A DNA stretch of 64,000 bases from Clostridia bacterium (GCA_910575405.1 CAJTER010000001.1:62001-126000), one strand, 5' to 3'; counted from the first letter of the stretch, positions 17,464 through 26,795 are shown. Numbers and translations: made by a program. Notes: generated by a model from the letters alone, not told the origin.

Positions 17464-17809
17464 TTTTTTTCTTCCCTCTCCCAATCTTGTCCATCAATTC
17501 CTTGAAGTCAGGATATGGTTTTTCCTCTGTATCGGGATCTTCAAACGGAATCAAATCCTCTTCGTCCACTTCGGATAAGAGAGAGATCTGTGAGGCTGTA
17601 ATCCCTATCAGAAAAAAGCGAGTTCCGATCTGCACAATAGCAGCGCTGCGATCTCTTCCCATTACAATCTGATCCCGTATCCTCATACAGCCGGAACGAG
17701 CTTTTAAGCTCACGCCTCTTCCAATAAATTTTGTAGATACATATGCCAGGTACAAGATCAATGCAACAATAATCAATGTACCTATAGCTGTAAAAATCCC
17801 CTTTGCCAT
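17453..17809 (-). CDS. fliO: Flagellar assembly protein FliO
   Basis: 118 residues: one N-terminal membrane helix (IFTAIGTLIIVALILYLAYV), then a small cytoplasmic domain with VMGRDRSAAIVQIGTRFFLIG, the FliO/FliZ signature. It assists FliP assembly. It lies between fliY and fliP, its usual place, ten bases after fliY. Confidence 0.9.
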   Translation of the reverse strand: MAKGIFTAIGTLIIVALILYLAYVSTKFIGRGVSLKARSGCMRIRDQIVMGRDRSAAIVQIGTRFFLIGITASQISLLSEVDEEDLIPFEDPDTEEKPYPDFKELMDKIGRGKKKNGH

Positions 17810-17819
17810 TCAGACACCC

Positions 17820-19253
17820 CTACTGCGGTTCCACGATAATTTCTTCCTGAAGGATCTCCGTAATGCGGACACCAAAATTATCTTCCACAACAACTACATC
17901 GCCCTTTGCGATGCATTGGCCGTTTACAAAGACATCCACCTGCTCCCCTGCAAGTTTGTTGAGTACGACCAGAGAACCCTTATTCAGTTCTAAAATATCT
18001 CTTACCAGCTTTTTGGTGCGCCCTATCTCCACAGAGATGTCCAGAGGAACACCCATGATAAGATCCAGGTTTGCGTCCGGATCCAGTAACGCCTCATCAC
18101 CCTCCAGGTTGGGGGAAGGCATGGGATTGACTTTTATCTGCCTTGGCGCGGCCGATGCCTTCTGCATACTCTTCAGCTGCTGCAGCTCCTGCTGCTGCAG
18201 TTCCATTTGCTGACGCATCATTTCCAGCATCTGCTGCATCATCATAGTGTTTGCACCCATTGCTGCCGGATCCATAGCCGCCGGTGCTGCCGCCATTGCT
18301 GGCTGCTGCATTTGAACTGGCTGTGGAGCAGCGGCAGGCGCTGCTGGTGCAGCCGGCTGCGGCGCTGGAGCCTCAGGCTGTGCGGCCGCTGGCTGTGCAG
18401 GTGCTTCGGGTGCTGCTGATCCAGCCAGTAGTTTTTCGATTTCCTCCTGGGACATGACTCCGCCGCCTCCAGCATCTGCCGCAGGTTCTGGCTCTGGTGC
18501 GGCAGGTGCTTCGGGTTCCGCTGATCCAGCCAGTAGTTTTTCGATTTCCTCCTGGGACATGACTCCGCCGCCTCCGTCTGCTACTGCAGCACTATCAGCT
18601 GAATCTGCTGTCGGAGCCGGTTCAGGCTCTGCCTCTGCTCCATCCTCGCTCACCAGAGTGCCTTCCGGGAAGAATCCCGATACCAGATCTTTTGCAAGCG
18701 CGGTAGGCATGACATTGAGGAATTCGCTTTCCATTTCATCCCCGATCTGCAGATTAAAGCGAACCACTACCATCGGATCCTCGTTAGCAAAGTATTTATC
18801 TACAAACTGATCCGAAGATTCTACTTCAAAAGAAACAGGCGTAGAAATATTAACGGTCCTTGCGAAGAGTTCTGCCAGCGCTGTAGAGGACGCACCCATC
18901 ATCTGATTCATGATCTCACAGATCGCACTGATGTTCATTTCATTCAGCTCAAACTCTTCATCTGGAATCTCCATGCCCATCATCTTTTCGACAATGAACT
19001 TTACATCCCCCCGTTTGAGCAGCATGACGTTACTTCCGGTAAGACCCTCTACATATGTAATTTCAACTCCTACTGCAGGTTCAAGATTATCAATTTCAAA
19101 TTCGTCTCTGCTTTTTATCTGCACAATAGGGGTCGTAATATCTACCCTGGCGTTCAACATCGTCGATGCGGCTGTTGCCGATGCTCCCAGACTGATATTT
19201 AGTATTTCACCGATTGCATCTATTTCCATAGATGACAGCTTCGTTTTGCTCAT
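17820..19253 (-). CDS. fliY: Switch protein and CheY-P phosphatase FliY
   Basis: 477 residues. The CheC-like part (1-200) has both phosphatase sites intact: Asp12-x3-Glu16-x2-Asn19 and Ser109-x3-Glu113-x2-Asn116. A linker of about 170 residues, rich in Ala/Pro/Glu/Gln, follows. The C-terminal SpoA (FliN) domain at about 390-477 includes DLIMGVPLDISVEIGRT. FliY is the FliN equivalent in the C-ring and removes phosphate from CheY. The unusual feature is two copies of a FliM-type motif, GVMSQEEIEKLLAGS, near residues 230 and 265, within the linker. The usual N-terminal copy is missing. RBS AAGGAG. Confidence 0.95.
   Translation of the reverse strand: MSKTKLSSMEIDAIGEILNISLGASATAASTMLNARVDITTPIVQIKSRDEFEIDNLEPAVGVEITYVEGLTGSNVMLLKRGDVKFIVEKMMGMEIPDEEFELNEMNISAICEIMNQMMGASSTALAELFARTVNISTPVSFEVESSDQFVDKYFANEDPMVVVRFNLQIGDEMESEFLNVMPTALAKDLVSGFFPEGTLVSEDGAEAEPEPAPTADSADSAAVADGGGGVMSQEEIEKLLAGSAEPEAPAAPEPEPAADAGGGGVMSQEEIEKLLAGSAAPEAPAQPAAAQPEAPAPQPAAPAAPAAAPQPVQMQQPAMAAAPAAMDPAAMGANTMMMQQMLEMMRQQMELQQQELQQLKSMQKASAAPRQIKVNPMPSPNLEGDEALLDPDANLDLIMGVPLDISVEIGRTKKLVRDILELNKGSLVVLNKLAGEQVDVFVNGQCIAKGDVVVVEDNFGVRITEILQEEIIVEPQ
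18398..18575 (-). repeat. Tandem 73-base duplication inside fliY
   Basis: Two 73-base copies at 18398-18470 and 18503-18575 differ at only two positions, with a start-to-start spacing of 105 bases. Each encodes a stretch ending in the GGG-VMSQEEIEKLLAGS block. The near identity at DNA level points to a recent duplication or to ongoing gene conversion. Confidence 0.9.
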
Positions 19254-19303
19254 TCCATTATTCTCCTTATGGCAATATTTAACCTTTTGTCTGAGTTATA
19301 AAA

Positions 19304-19747
19304 TTATTTGCCTAGCTCCAAGGCTTTTTGCGCCATTAGTTTGATCGCATTGAACGCTGTAATGTTTGCTTCATACGATCTGCTTGCCGCCATACTGTCT
19401 GTAATCTCTTTTACCATATCAATATTGGGCATACGGACATATCCATTCTCATCTGCATCAGGATGATCCGGCTCATAGACTGCTTTTAATTCTGTTTCAT
19501 CATCCAGAATCTGTGTAGCCTGCACGCCTGCGTGGGTCTGCACAGATTTCCCCGCCATAGTCCGGCTCAGAACTTCCCGGAAAGAATCATCCTTTGCCTG
19601 CAACACGATCATTTTCCTGCGGTAGGGTCCTCCGCTTTCTGTTCTGGTCGTCTCTATATTGGCGACATTTTCAGCAGCTACATCAAGCCGCATGCGCTGT
19701 GCGGTCATTCCCGATGCGCTAATATTTAAAGAACTTAAAAATGACAT
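19304..19747 (-). CDS. flgC: Flagellar proximal rod protein FlgC
   Basis: 147 residues starting MSFLSSLNISASGMTAQRMR, with AAENVANIETTRTE and the FlgC-specific YVRMPNIDMVKEI plus ASRSYEANITAFNAIK. It builds the rod with FlgB. It is not between flgB and fliE as in nearly all fla operons, but between cheY and fliY. The gene is full length with RBS AGGGAGA, so it is presumably functional. The expected slot (32393-32604) is empty. Confidence 0.95.
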   Translation of the reverse strand: MSFLSSLNISASGMTAQRMRLDVAAENVANIETTRTESGGPYRRKMIVLQAKDDSFREVLSRTMAGKSVQTHAGVQATQILDDETELKAVYEPDHPDADENGYVRMPNIDMVKEITDSMAASRSYEANITAFNAIKLMAQKALELGK

Positions 19748-19786
19748 AATTTATCTCCCTATACTGCCTTGTCTTTACTGTCTGCA

Positions 19787-20146
19787 CTATCCTACGATAG
19801 AGCTTACTGTTTTTAGGACACGATCCGCTTTGAATGGCTTTACGATAAAGTCCTTTGCCCCCAACTTAATCGCTTCAATTACCATGCTTTCCTGCCCCAT
19901 TGCAGAACACATTACAACATTGGAGCCCGGGTTTTCCTGCTTAATCGCTTTCAGTGCCTCCAAACCGTCCATATTGGGCATAGTAATATCCATGATAACC
20001 AGATCTGGGCTGAGTTCTTTGAACTTTTCTACTGCATCAGCGCCGTCTACGGCCTCATACAGATCTGTATATCCACCCTTTGTCAGTGTGTCCTTTACCA
20101 TCATCCTCATAAAAGCAGCATCATCTACGACTAATATCTTCGCCAT
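19787..20146 (-). CDS. cheY: Chemotaxis response regulator CheY
   Basis: 119 residues from the ATG at 20144-20146 (MAKILVVDDAAFMR), chosen because GAGG lies nine bases upstream and the size matches CheY. Asp8-Asp9, phosphoacceptor Asp53 (LVIMDITMPNMDG), Ser82 and Lys104 are all present. CheY-P binds FliM and FliY to change rotation. It lies between fliM and flgC. Confidence 0.96.
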   Translation of the reverse strand: MAKILVVDDAAFMRMMVKDTLTKGGYTDLYEAVDGADAVEKFKELSPDLVIMDITMPNMDGLEALKAIKQENPGSNVVMCSAMGQESMVIEAIKLGAKDFIVKPFKADRVLKTVSSIVG

Positions 20147-20209
20147 GTTTTTAACCTCATTTCCTTTCATTTTTATTTTCTTTTAATAGAAATTTTTGAT
20201 TCTGTTCCG

Positions 20210-21322
20210 TTATTCCTGTACAGCTTCCTGCTGCACAGGCTCTTCTGCCGGCTCGCTCTGCATATCAACTGCAGTTCCGTCTTCCATAGCTTCCAGGCTG
20301 GCATCTGGTAAACTGTTCTTGTCTTCTTCCTGATCAAGCCTGTTTTTGATTTTAATAGCAACATTCTTTTTGTGAACGCCTGCTTTCGCTTCAAACCATG
20401 GCTCCTTATCCACATAAACGGATAGACTGGAGTCCTTTGATTTGTTGAGATCCAGCACATCGCCAACCTTCAGGCCTACTACATCCCTCATGCTGACTTT
20501 TGCTTCTCCCAAATCGGCGCGGACTGTGAGTGCGGAGTCCTTGATCTTGCCCAAAATGGCCTCCCTGGTCCGCTCTCTGTCGTGAGCATAATCGCTCTCA
20601 ATCTGCTTGCCGCGTTCAATGATAGAGAATATACTAGTAAGCAGAGTCCCTGGAATGCAAATGGTAATAATACCTTCCACATCCTCCATCTTTACTTCCA
20701 GCAAAATAATTGCTATAGGCTCATCCAGACTGATATCCTGAAAGAGACTCGGATTTTCTTCCAGTCTCTGAGCTCCCATCTCCAATTTTATATAATTGCT
20801 CCACGCTTCCTTCGTACCTCCCAGAATATATCCTATGATTTTCCGGTACAGCACCAGTTCCATATCGGTATATGTGTACAATGCATCAATGTCTCGATCC
20901 GATCCAAGACCTCCCAGCATTCGGTCGATCATATTAACCATCAAAATCTGATTAATATGGACGATGAGGGGCGGATTCTTTGACTCATCCGGAAGCTGTA
21001 AGTCACAAAGCATTATAATATCACTGTCACTCAGTCCGTTGCTGAATTCATAGTACCGCTGTTCTTCCACTGTCATAACTGACATTTCACTGCTGACTCT
21101 CAAAATTCCATTGATTCTCGAAGAAACGATCCTGGTATAGTTATCATAAATACCCTGAACTAACTTTAAACGATCCTTTGTAAACTTTTTCGGACTATAA
21201 AAGTCGTATTTCCGGTATTCCGGTTTTTTCTTCTCCTGGAACTCTTCCTTTTCGCCGTCAGAGCTGTTGTTCATGGAGTTGAGAAGCGCATCAATCTGAC
21301 TTTGTGATAATACTTCAGCCAT
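20210..21322 (-). CDS. fliM: Flagellar switch protein FliM
   Basis: 370 residues. The N-terminal CheY-P binding peptide is LSQSQIDALL at 5-14. A CheC-like middle domain follows, and the C-terminal SpoA domain (MRDVVGLKVGDVLDLNKSKD) lies near 285-335. The acidic, Glu-rich tail of about 35 residues is longer than usual. FliM is the C-ring switch subunit. No fliL precedes it. RBS GGAG. Confidence 0.96.
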   Translation of the reverse strand: MAEVLSQSQIDALLNSMNNSSDGEKEEFQEKKKPEYRKYDFYSPKKFTKDRLKLVQGIYDNYTRIVSSRINGILRVSSEMSVMTVEEQRYYEFSNGLSDSDIIMLCDLQLPDESKNPPLIVHINQILMVNMIDRMLGGLGSDRDIDALYTYTDMELVLYRKIIGYILGGTKEAWSNYIKLEMGAQRLEENPSLFQDISLDEPIAIILLEVKMEDVEGIITICIPGTLLTSIFSIIERGKQIESDYAHDRERTREAILGKIKDSALTVRADLGEAKVSMRDVVGLKVGDVLDLNKSKDSSLSVYVDKEPWFEAKAGVHKKNVAIKIKNRLDQEEDKNSLPDASLEAMEDGTAVDMQSEPAEEPVQQEAVQE

Positions 21323-21444
21323 ACCTACTCCATGCCCCCTTTTCCTTTGCTCTACTGTTCATTTCTGAATGCCTTTCTATTTTATTCCAGTTTTCTGGTG
21401 TCTTGCCTCTTGCGCTCTTTTCCTCTGGTACACTGTGCTCTACA

Positions 21445-22260
21445 CTACTCCTTGGATTTTTCAGAGCTATCATCCTTTGGATTGTTCTGTTCAACTGCCT
21501 TTGCAGCTTCCTTACCGTATACTTCTTCATAATACTCGTTAAGGCTTTTCTGCGCAGTTCCCTTTTCCAGAATTAAAATTTCAGCACGCCGGTTCTTCTG
21601 CCTTCCGCTTCTCGTCTTAAAAGTGGCGATAGGGTGGAACTGTCCGTACCCTTCTGACACCAAGTTTGCCGGATCTACCAGGTTCTTATGCTGAATATAT
21701 GCAACAACATTGCCTGCACGCAGCGCAGAAAGACTCCTGTCAAAATCAATATTATTCGGTTTATCCGGCTCTGCCTGAGAGGTATGTCCCATTACGTGAA
21801 TTGCCTCTATATATTCAACTGCCGGCTTTGTCGCTCTTGCGAAGCCGTCCAGAACCTTTTTCCCTTCTTTCCTCAGGACAGGGCTGTCTCCGTCAAAGAA
21901 CACGTTATCCCTGTAGGAGATAAACGTATAGCCTTCCCCATCAACAATTTTAACGCTGTCCTCTACGCCCAGCTCTTTCATTTCCTGTACCAGGCCCTCG
22001 TATAGTTCATCAAAGGCCTTATCGGATTGGATACTTCCCGGTACATCTTCCTGCCCCGGTTCAATCTCTGTGTCCTGAACTACCTGGCTGACTTCCTTAG
22101 CATTGGGATTCAAACTTTTGACCAGATTTTGCCATTTCACCTGATCTACCGATGATATTGCAAACAGCAGAACGAAAAAGCAGAGCAGGAGGGTAACCAT
22201 ATCGCCATATGTATCCTGCCAGTTGGCGCCGCCGCCGCCCTTTTTTTTATTAATTTTCAT
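21445..22260 (-). CDS. motB: Flagellar stator protein MotB
   Basis: 271 residues. A short basic N-terminus is followed by one membrane helix with the proton-carrying Asp20 (DTYGDMVTLLLCFFVLL). A plug and linker follow, then the OmpA-like peptidoglycan-binding domain (VMGHTSQAEPDKPNNIDFDR, LSALRAGNVVAYI). It forms the stator with MotA just upstream. RBS AAAGGAG. The 122 bases after it, before fliM, hold no fliL. Confidence 0.96.
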   Translation of the reverse strand: MKINKKKGGGGANWQDTYGDMVTLLLCFFVLLFAISSVDQVKWQNLVKSLNPNAKEVSQVVQDTEIEPGQEDVPGSIQSDKAFDELYEGLVQEMKELGVEDSVKIVDGEGYTFISYRDNVFFDGDSPVLRKEGKKVLDGFARATKPAVEYIEAIHVMGHTSQAEPDKPNNIDFDRSLSALRAGNVVAYIQHKNLVDPANLVSEGYGQFHPIATFKTRSGRQKNRRAEILILEKGTAQKSLNEYYEEVYGKEAAKAVEQNNPKDDSSEKSKE

Positions 22261-22294
22261 AAAAAGGCTGCTCCTTTCCCTATTCCTGTCTTAC

Positions 22295-23131
22295 TTAGTC
22301 TTTCCCTTTTGATTTCTTCGACTTCTTTTCTTTGCCGCCTCCGCCGCCGCCTTCTGATTCAAGCAGCAGTGCTTGCTGTTTGGACGACAGGGAAGATACA
22401 AGCCGTTCCTTTAAGGATTTTGGGTTATCGCCTGCCTGTATTCCTAAAACGCCGTCTATAATGATCTGCCTGTATAAAATTTCTTCTGTATTTCGAATGT
22501 CCAGTTTTTTCCCAATAGGAGTAAAAATCAGGTTGGCAAAAATTACGCCGTACAGTGTTGTAACAAGGGCTACACTCATGTTTTGACCGATTGTATCCGA
22601 GGCTCCTTCTGAAAGGTTCAGGCCCTTTAACATGTTGATCAGTCCAACCAAGGTACCCATCATACCAAATGCAGGTGCAAAAGCAGCTCCTTTCTCGTAA
22701 ATGGCGGCTTCTTCCGCATGACGCTCCGCCATACTTTCGACTTCCGCCTCCAGAACTTCTTTTACCTTTTCTGCTTCTACCGCATCGACGATGAGCATGA
22801 TGCTTCGTTTGAAGAAAGGGTCTTCCAATTCATTCGCTTTTTCTTCCAGAGCTAACAGCCCATTCTTTCTCGCAAGCTGGGCAAATTCAACCAGGGATTC
22901 AATGAGCGGTCCCGGCTGATGCTTTCCGCCTGAAATAACGAGCTTGAAGTGCTTTGGAATATTTTTCAGTGTACTCAGTGGGAAGCAGGCAACAACAGCT
23001 GCCAGTGTTCCGCCGATTACAATGAGAAGACTGGGCAAATCCCAGAAGTTTCCCAGGCTACCACTGGAAAGACAGCCTCCTACAAAGACTCCAAAGCCAA
23101 TTACAATACCTAATATAGTCGTAATATCCAT
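22295..23131 (-). CDS. motA: Flagellar stator protein MotA
   Basis: 278 residues with four membrane helices and the MotA/ExbB signature AAIYEKGAAFAPAFGMMGTLVG. Ion-channel partner of MotB. The C-terminal tail (EGGGGGGKEKKSKKSKG) is a Gly run followed by Lys, longer than in most MotA. It starts eight bases after flbD, with its RBS inside that gene. Confidence 0.95.
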   Translation of the reverse strand: MDITTILGIVIGFGVFVGGCLSSGSLGNFWDLPSLLIVIGGTLAAVVACFPLSTLKNIPKHFKLVISGGKHQPGPLIESLVEFAQLARKNGLLALEEKANELEDPFFKRSIMLIVDAVEAEKVKEVLEAEVESMAERHAEEAAIYEKGAAFAPAFGMMGTLVGLINMLKGLNLSEGASDTIGQNMSVALVTTLYGVIFANLIFTPIGKKLDIRNTEEILYRQIIIDGVLGIQAGDNPKSLKERLVSSLSSKQQALLLESEGGGGGGKEKKSKKSKGKD

Positions 23132-23139
23132 AGTGCGAT

Positions 23140-23340
23140 CTAAGCCTCCCCTTCAGTACCCTTGTGGAAAGATCTCAGAAAGTCCAGAACCTTCCGTTGT
23201 ACTTCATCTTTATTTTCACTTACAATATGAAACTTACCATTCATCATGATGATTTTGGATTCCGGAATCAGCTCAACGTATTCAATCTGAAGTGCATTAA
23301 TTATGATGGTCTCACCGTTGAGCTTTGTCAGTTCTACCAA
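23140..23340 (-). CDS. flbD: Flagellar motility protein FlbD/SwrD
   Basis: 66 residues from a TTG at 23338-23340, eight bases after AAGGAGG. It matches the FlbD family (VELTKLNGETIIINALQIEY, then ESKIIMMNGKFHIV). In Bacillus the homologue SwrD raises motor torque. It lies between flgE and motA, the usual clostridial order. Confidence 0.93.
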   Translation of the reverse strand: MVELTKLNGETIIINALQIEYVELIPESKIIMMNGKFHIVSENKDEVQRKVLDFLRSFHKGTEGEA

Positions 23341-23421
23341 CTCTGTTTCCTCCTTCTTTCAGGGGGCCGCCCGGGCAGGCGGCCCTTCTGTACATCCTTA
23401 TCTTAAATCAAATGTTATCTC

Positions 23422-24432
23422 TTATCGCTTCATGTTTACAAGCTGCTCAAGCATTTCGTCCGTAACTGTGATAACTTTTGTGTTGGCCTGGTAGCCTCTC
23501 TGCGCCTTGATCATCTCGGAGATTTCGATGGCCAGGTCTACGTTTGCCATTTCCAGATAGCCGCTGAGGATCTTACCTACGGCTTCGGAGCCAGCTTCCA
23601 TCGGTGTTACATCACCTGCATTGTCGCCGATACCGTATAAATAACCGGCATCCTGCTCCAGGCCGTTGGGATTTTCAACATGCGCAACCGCTATTTTACC
23701 GATAACCCACGGCTTGCTATTCTCGTCAATGCCCACAATCGTTCCGTCCTGTCCAATGGTATAGGACTGTATTTTCAATCTCTCACTCTGTTGGTCATCA
23801 ATGCCAAACTGAGCGCCGTCATTTGCCACCGTTGCTGCAGGAATACGAATCGGTTGAAGTGGTCTCGGATTCTGGTCACTCTGAATTGGGCTCACAAAGG
23901 TTGGCTCGGTTGTCGTAGTATTGCCATTATTATCAGTTGTCGTCGTTGATTGTGTCAGACATCTGTATCCATAAACATAATTACCTTGATCATCTACCAG
24001 ATATCCATTGTTATCAATATTAAAAATTCCTACTCTGGACAGAGAAACTCCTTCACCCTTTATGTTGTTTGAAATTCCAGACTGTCCTGCATCAGTAGCA
24101 TGGAACGGTCCGACGATAAAGAAAGACGGTCCATTGATCATGCAGTGAAGCCCGTTTCCAGTCGGGCTCCAGCTTCCTGTTGTAAAGTCCGTAGAAATGG
24201 ATGCCATATTTACACCAAAACCCAGCTGTGATGTATTCATACCGCCGGAATAACCATTTGCAGCAGTCCCTCCAGACCCTTGTATACTGTTCTGGTACAT
24301 GGCATCAGCAAAGTTGGCGCTTCTGGATTTGTAGCCCCAGGTGTTAACATTGGCCATGTTGTTACTGATTACGTCCAGCTTGGACTGATGGGAACGCAGC
24401 CCGGTAATTGCAGCGTACATTGATTTAACCAT
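23422..24432 (-). CDS. flgE: Flagellar hook protein FlgE
   Basis: 336 residues. The N-terminal hook signature is LDVISNNMANVNTWGYKSRS and the C-terminal LEMANVDLAIEISEMIKAQRGYQANTKV motif region is intact. Hook subunit, exported before the FlhB switch. Shorter than many FlgE but complete. RBS AAAGGAAG. The 157-base gap to the next upstream gene (24433-24589) shows no gene. Confidence 0.93.
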   Translation of the reverse strand: MVKSMYAAITGLRSHQSKLDVISNNMANVNTWGYKSRSANFADAMYQNSIQGSGGTAANGYSGGMNTSQLGFGVNMASISTDFTTGSWSPTGNGLHCMINGPSFFIVGPFHATDAGQSGISNNIKGEGVSLSRVGIFNIDNNGYLVDDQGNYVYGYRCLTQSTTTTDNNGNTTTTEPTFVSPIQSDQNPRPLQPIRIPAATVANDGAQFGIDDQQSERLKIQSYTIGQDGTIVGIDENSKPWVIGKIAVAHVENPNGLEQDAGYLYGIGDNAGDVTPMEAGSEAVGKILSGYLEMANVDLAIEISEMIKAQRGYQANTKVITVTDEMLEQLVNMKR

Positions 24433-24589
24433 ATTTGCTTACTTCCTTTCTGTTCTTATCCTTATTTCGGATGTTTGTTTTACTTTTTTTACTGTCTTAT
24501 GCTAGTTCTCTGCACACACTTTTGCGTGCATCTGCCGTTTCCTGCGGGATCAATCGGATCCTGCAGGTTCACCTCCAAATATGGTCCGG

Positions 24590-24970
24590 TTACATCAAAA
24601 CGGCACTGTCGATGTTCGTAAAAATATTGTTTTTCATTTCCTGTTCCGTCATCGTAGTGATTACGATATTGTTTGGAACATTTACGATAAACGCACCTTG
24701 CGTTCCGATAATGACGGTATCCTTCGCGCCTTTTTCCCTGGCCTTTTGAACTGCCTGGTTCAGACTTGCCATCATATCATCGGATACTTCTATTCCTCTC
24801 TGGCGAATCCTGGTTTCCGCGTGCTTTGAAAATTGAACACTGGTCCTCTGGATTTCTTCCTGCATTAAATCTGCAAATCCGGTCTTTTTTGTCTTTTCCT
24901 GTATGGCTGTATCGTGCCGGAGCCTGAGAGATTGTACGTCAGATAATTGTGTTACATTTTTAATTGCCAT
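24590..24970 (-). CDS. TIGR02530-type flagellar operon protein
   Basis: 126 residues from the ATG at 24968-24970; a GTG three codons earlier is possible. The conserved core is FSKHAETRIRQRGIEVSDD, with AFIVNVPNNIVITTM and a FTNIDSAVLM end, matching the small flagellar protein family found between flgD and flgE in Clostridia and Bacilli. Precise role unknown; hook or rod assembly is the usual assumption from location. It overlaps no neighbour. Confidence 0.9.
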   Translation of the reverse strand: MAIKNVTQLSDVQSLRLRHDTAIQEKTKKTGFADLMQEEIQRTSVQFSKHAETRIRQRGIEVSDDMMASLNQAVQKAREKGAKDTVIIGTQGAFIVNVPNNIVITTMTEQEMKNNIFTNIDSAVLM

Positions 24971-25004
24971 AACTGCCACACTTTCTGTTTCTGCGGCTTA
25001 AAGG

Positions 25005-25517
25005 TTACGCTTTGTCTGTATTGTCCGTACCTTCTCCGCCGTCATTTCCGCTTCCGCCTTCACCCTCTATCGGATCCTTGGGCTTTTCGGTAGAATCATC
25101 CTTATCACTCTTTGGAATCTCACCGATGGAAACAACCTGATTGATGTGGTAAGCCTTATCGCCGATAAAGATTATCGGGTTGTCGCCTAATACAACACCT
25201 GTTACAACGCCGGTTTTATCCCCGGTATACATTCCCTGGCTGTCAATCTCTGCCACAGTAACCTCTTTGCCGATCATGGAAGATGCATAGCTGGTCATGT
25301 TCATGGAGCTCATCTCAGTGATGGCCTGAATCATCTGGGTCTGCACCATACTTGCCATCATTTCCGAAGTGTCCATGGGATTGTCGGCGTCCTGATATTT
25401 CAGCTGTGCCGCAAGCAGGGTGTAAAAGTCCATCGTAGAGAGACTCTTATTGGTACCGGTTGGAATGCTTTCCGCACGGTAATCCGAATTACTTCCGCTA
25501 ATTGGTCCTACTGCCAT
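25005..25517 (-). CDS. flgD: Hook scaffolding protein FlgD
   Basis: 170 residues. The conserved N-terminal motif is STMDFYTLLAAQLKYQDADN, followed by PMDTSEMMASMVQTQMIQAI. A small beta domain (IGKEVTVAEID) follows. The C-terminal 40 residues are Gly/Asp/Lys-rich and probably disordered. It scaffolds hook polymerisation and lies directly after fliK. RBS AAAGGAG. Confidence 0.95.
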   Translation of the reverse strand: MAVGPISGSNSDYRAESIPTGTNKSLSTMDFYTLLAAQLKYQDADNPMDTSEMMASMVQTQMIQAITEMSSMNMTSYASSMIGKEVTVAEIDSQGMYTGDKTGVVTGVVLGDNPIIFIGDKAYHINQVVSIGEIPKSDKDDSTEKPKDPIEGEGGSGNDGGEGTDNTDKA

Positions 25518-25567
25518 TTTTCTTCACTCCTTTACCTTTTGAATTTTTGTTTTTTTAGCAGCGTCTG

Positions 25568-26719
25568 TTACTGGGCCAGCCCTAGTCTCAGCTGCTGCAG
25601 GAAGCTCTGCGCTTCGTCGTTTTCGTCATTCTGGTTTTCTGACTGCTGCTCCTGCTGTTCGTAGCCGCCCTTATTTTCCTGTTCTGCCTGCTGCTGCAGG
25701 TAGTCGGACTGTGGATGCTCTACGACCACAACCGTATTATTTCCGGTATGCTGCTCTAAAATGTTTCCCAGATTTCTGGCATTCTGAGAGATCAGCTCCA
25801 TGGTCTTTTCGTTTGTGCACATGATGGAAACCATAGCTCTGCCGCTTTCATAAGCCACTTTGATTGCCATTTTTCCCAAATTTGCCGGTTCCAGCCAGAT
25901 TTCAAATTCTGTCCTTCCCTTAGCCATATTTTCTGCCATAGTCTGAGACAGCTTTTGAATTCCTGCCTTCACATCACTCATGTCTACCGTCTGCTGTGGG
26001 GCGGGAGTTGGTACTTCAAAGGATGCCTGCCTGCTCACCATGTCCTGGCGAATGGTTTTGGACATATCTGCAAGGTTTGTATCCTTTACTTCTGTCTGAA
26101 CCTGCTGCTTTTCTTCGCTCGGTGTTATGGGTTTAATTACAGCTGCCTCCGGAGCCTTTTCGCTTTGAACAGCAGTTTCTGCATTTACTACAGGAGCGGC
26201 TGCTTTGACTTCTGTCTGAGGCATTGTCTCCTTCAGTGCTTCATTTGCTGCTGCAGGAGCGGCTTTGCTCACCTCAATCGTCTGCTGAAACAAGGCTGGA
26301 TTTTTCACATCTCCTGTTTGTACCGGTGCCTCTGCAGCTGCCTGTGGAACCATTACCGGCTCTTCCATAAGAGCTGTGTTTTCAAGCCCCTCAATAACAG
26401 GTGCCTTTGGAGTCTGAACAGGCATCTCCTCCGTCACCATCTGCTCCAGGTAAACATTTTGGATCACCAGCGGAACAACGGCTGCTGCTGCCTGATTATC
26501 TGCCGCATCGGCTGCCGGCTCCTTCACATCGGTCGGTTTTTCCGATACTGGTTTGTCAGCTGCCTGTGTTTCGCTTTCCGTTCCCTTTCCCTGTGAGAGC
26601 TCCTTGCCCAGGGCCTTTGAAAAAGTATCGTCTTTTCCGGATTTATCCGAAGTGCTGTGATACTCCGTCTTCTGTGGCACGGATGTCTGCAGGTAAGGGA
26701 TTGCGTTGTTTGCCTGCAT
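25568..26719 (-). CDS. fliK: Hook-length control protein FliK
   Basis: 383 residues from the ATG at 26717-26719, chosen over a GTG four codons earlier because AAGGAGGTG is correctly spaced for the ATG. A long, low-complexity Ala/Glu/Gln/Pro-rich ruler region (30-250) precedes the conserved Flg_hook domain (WLEPANLGKMAIKVAYESGR at about 285). FliK measures hook length and triggers the FlhB switch. The Gln/Glu-rich tail is typical. Confidence 0.93.
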   Translation of the reverse strand: MQANNAIPYLQTSVPQKTEYHSTSDKSGKDDTFSKALGKELSQGKGTESETQAADKPVSEKPTDVKEPAADAADNQAAAAVVPLVIQNVYLEQMVTEEMPVQTPKAPVIEGLENTALMEEPVMVPQAAAEAPVQTGDVKNPALFQQTIEVSKAAPAAANEALKETMPQTEVKAAAPVVNAETAVQSEKAPEAAVIKPITPSEEKQQVQTEVKDTNLADMSKTIRQDMVSRQASFEVPTPAPQQTVDMSDVKAGIQKLSQTMAENMAKGRTEFEIWLEPANLGKMAIKVAYESGRAMVSIMCTNEKTMELISQNARNLGNILEQHTGNNTVVVVEHPQSDYLQQQAEQENKGGYEQQEQQSENQNDENDEAQSFLQQLRLGLAQ

Positions 26720-26795
26720 CGTTTCTTTCACCTCCTTTTTATAAAATTATCTATAGTAATCTGCTGCTGCAGGATTACCCGCTCTTAAAAATATA

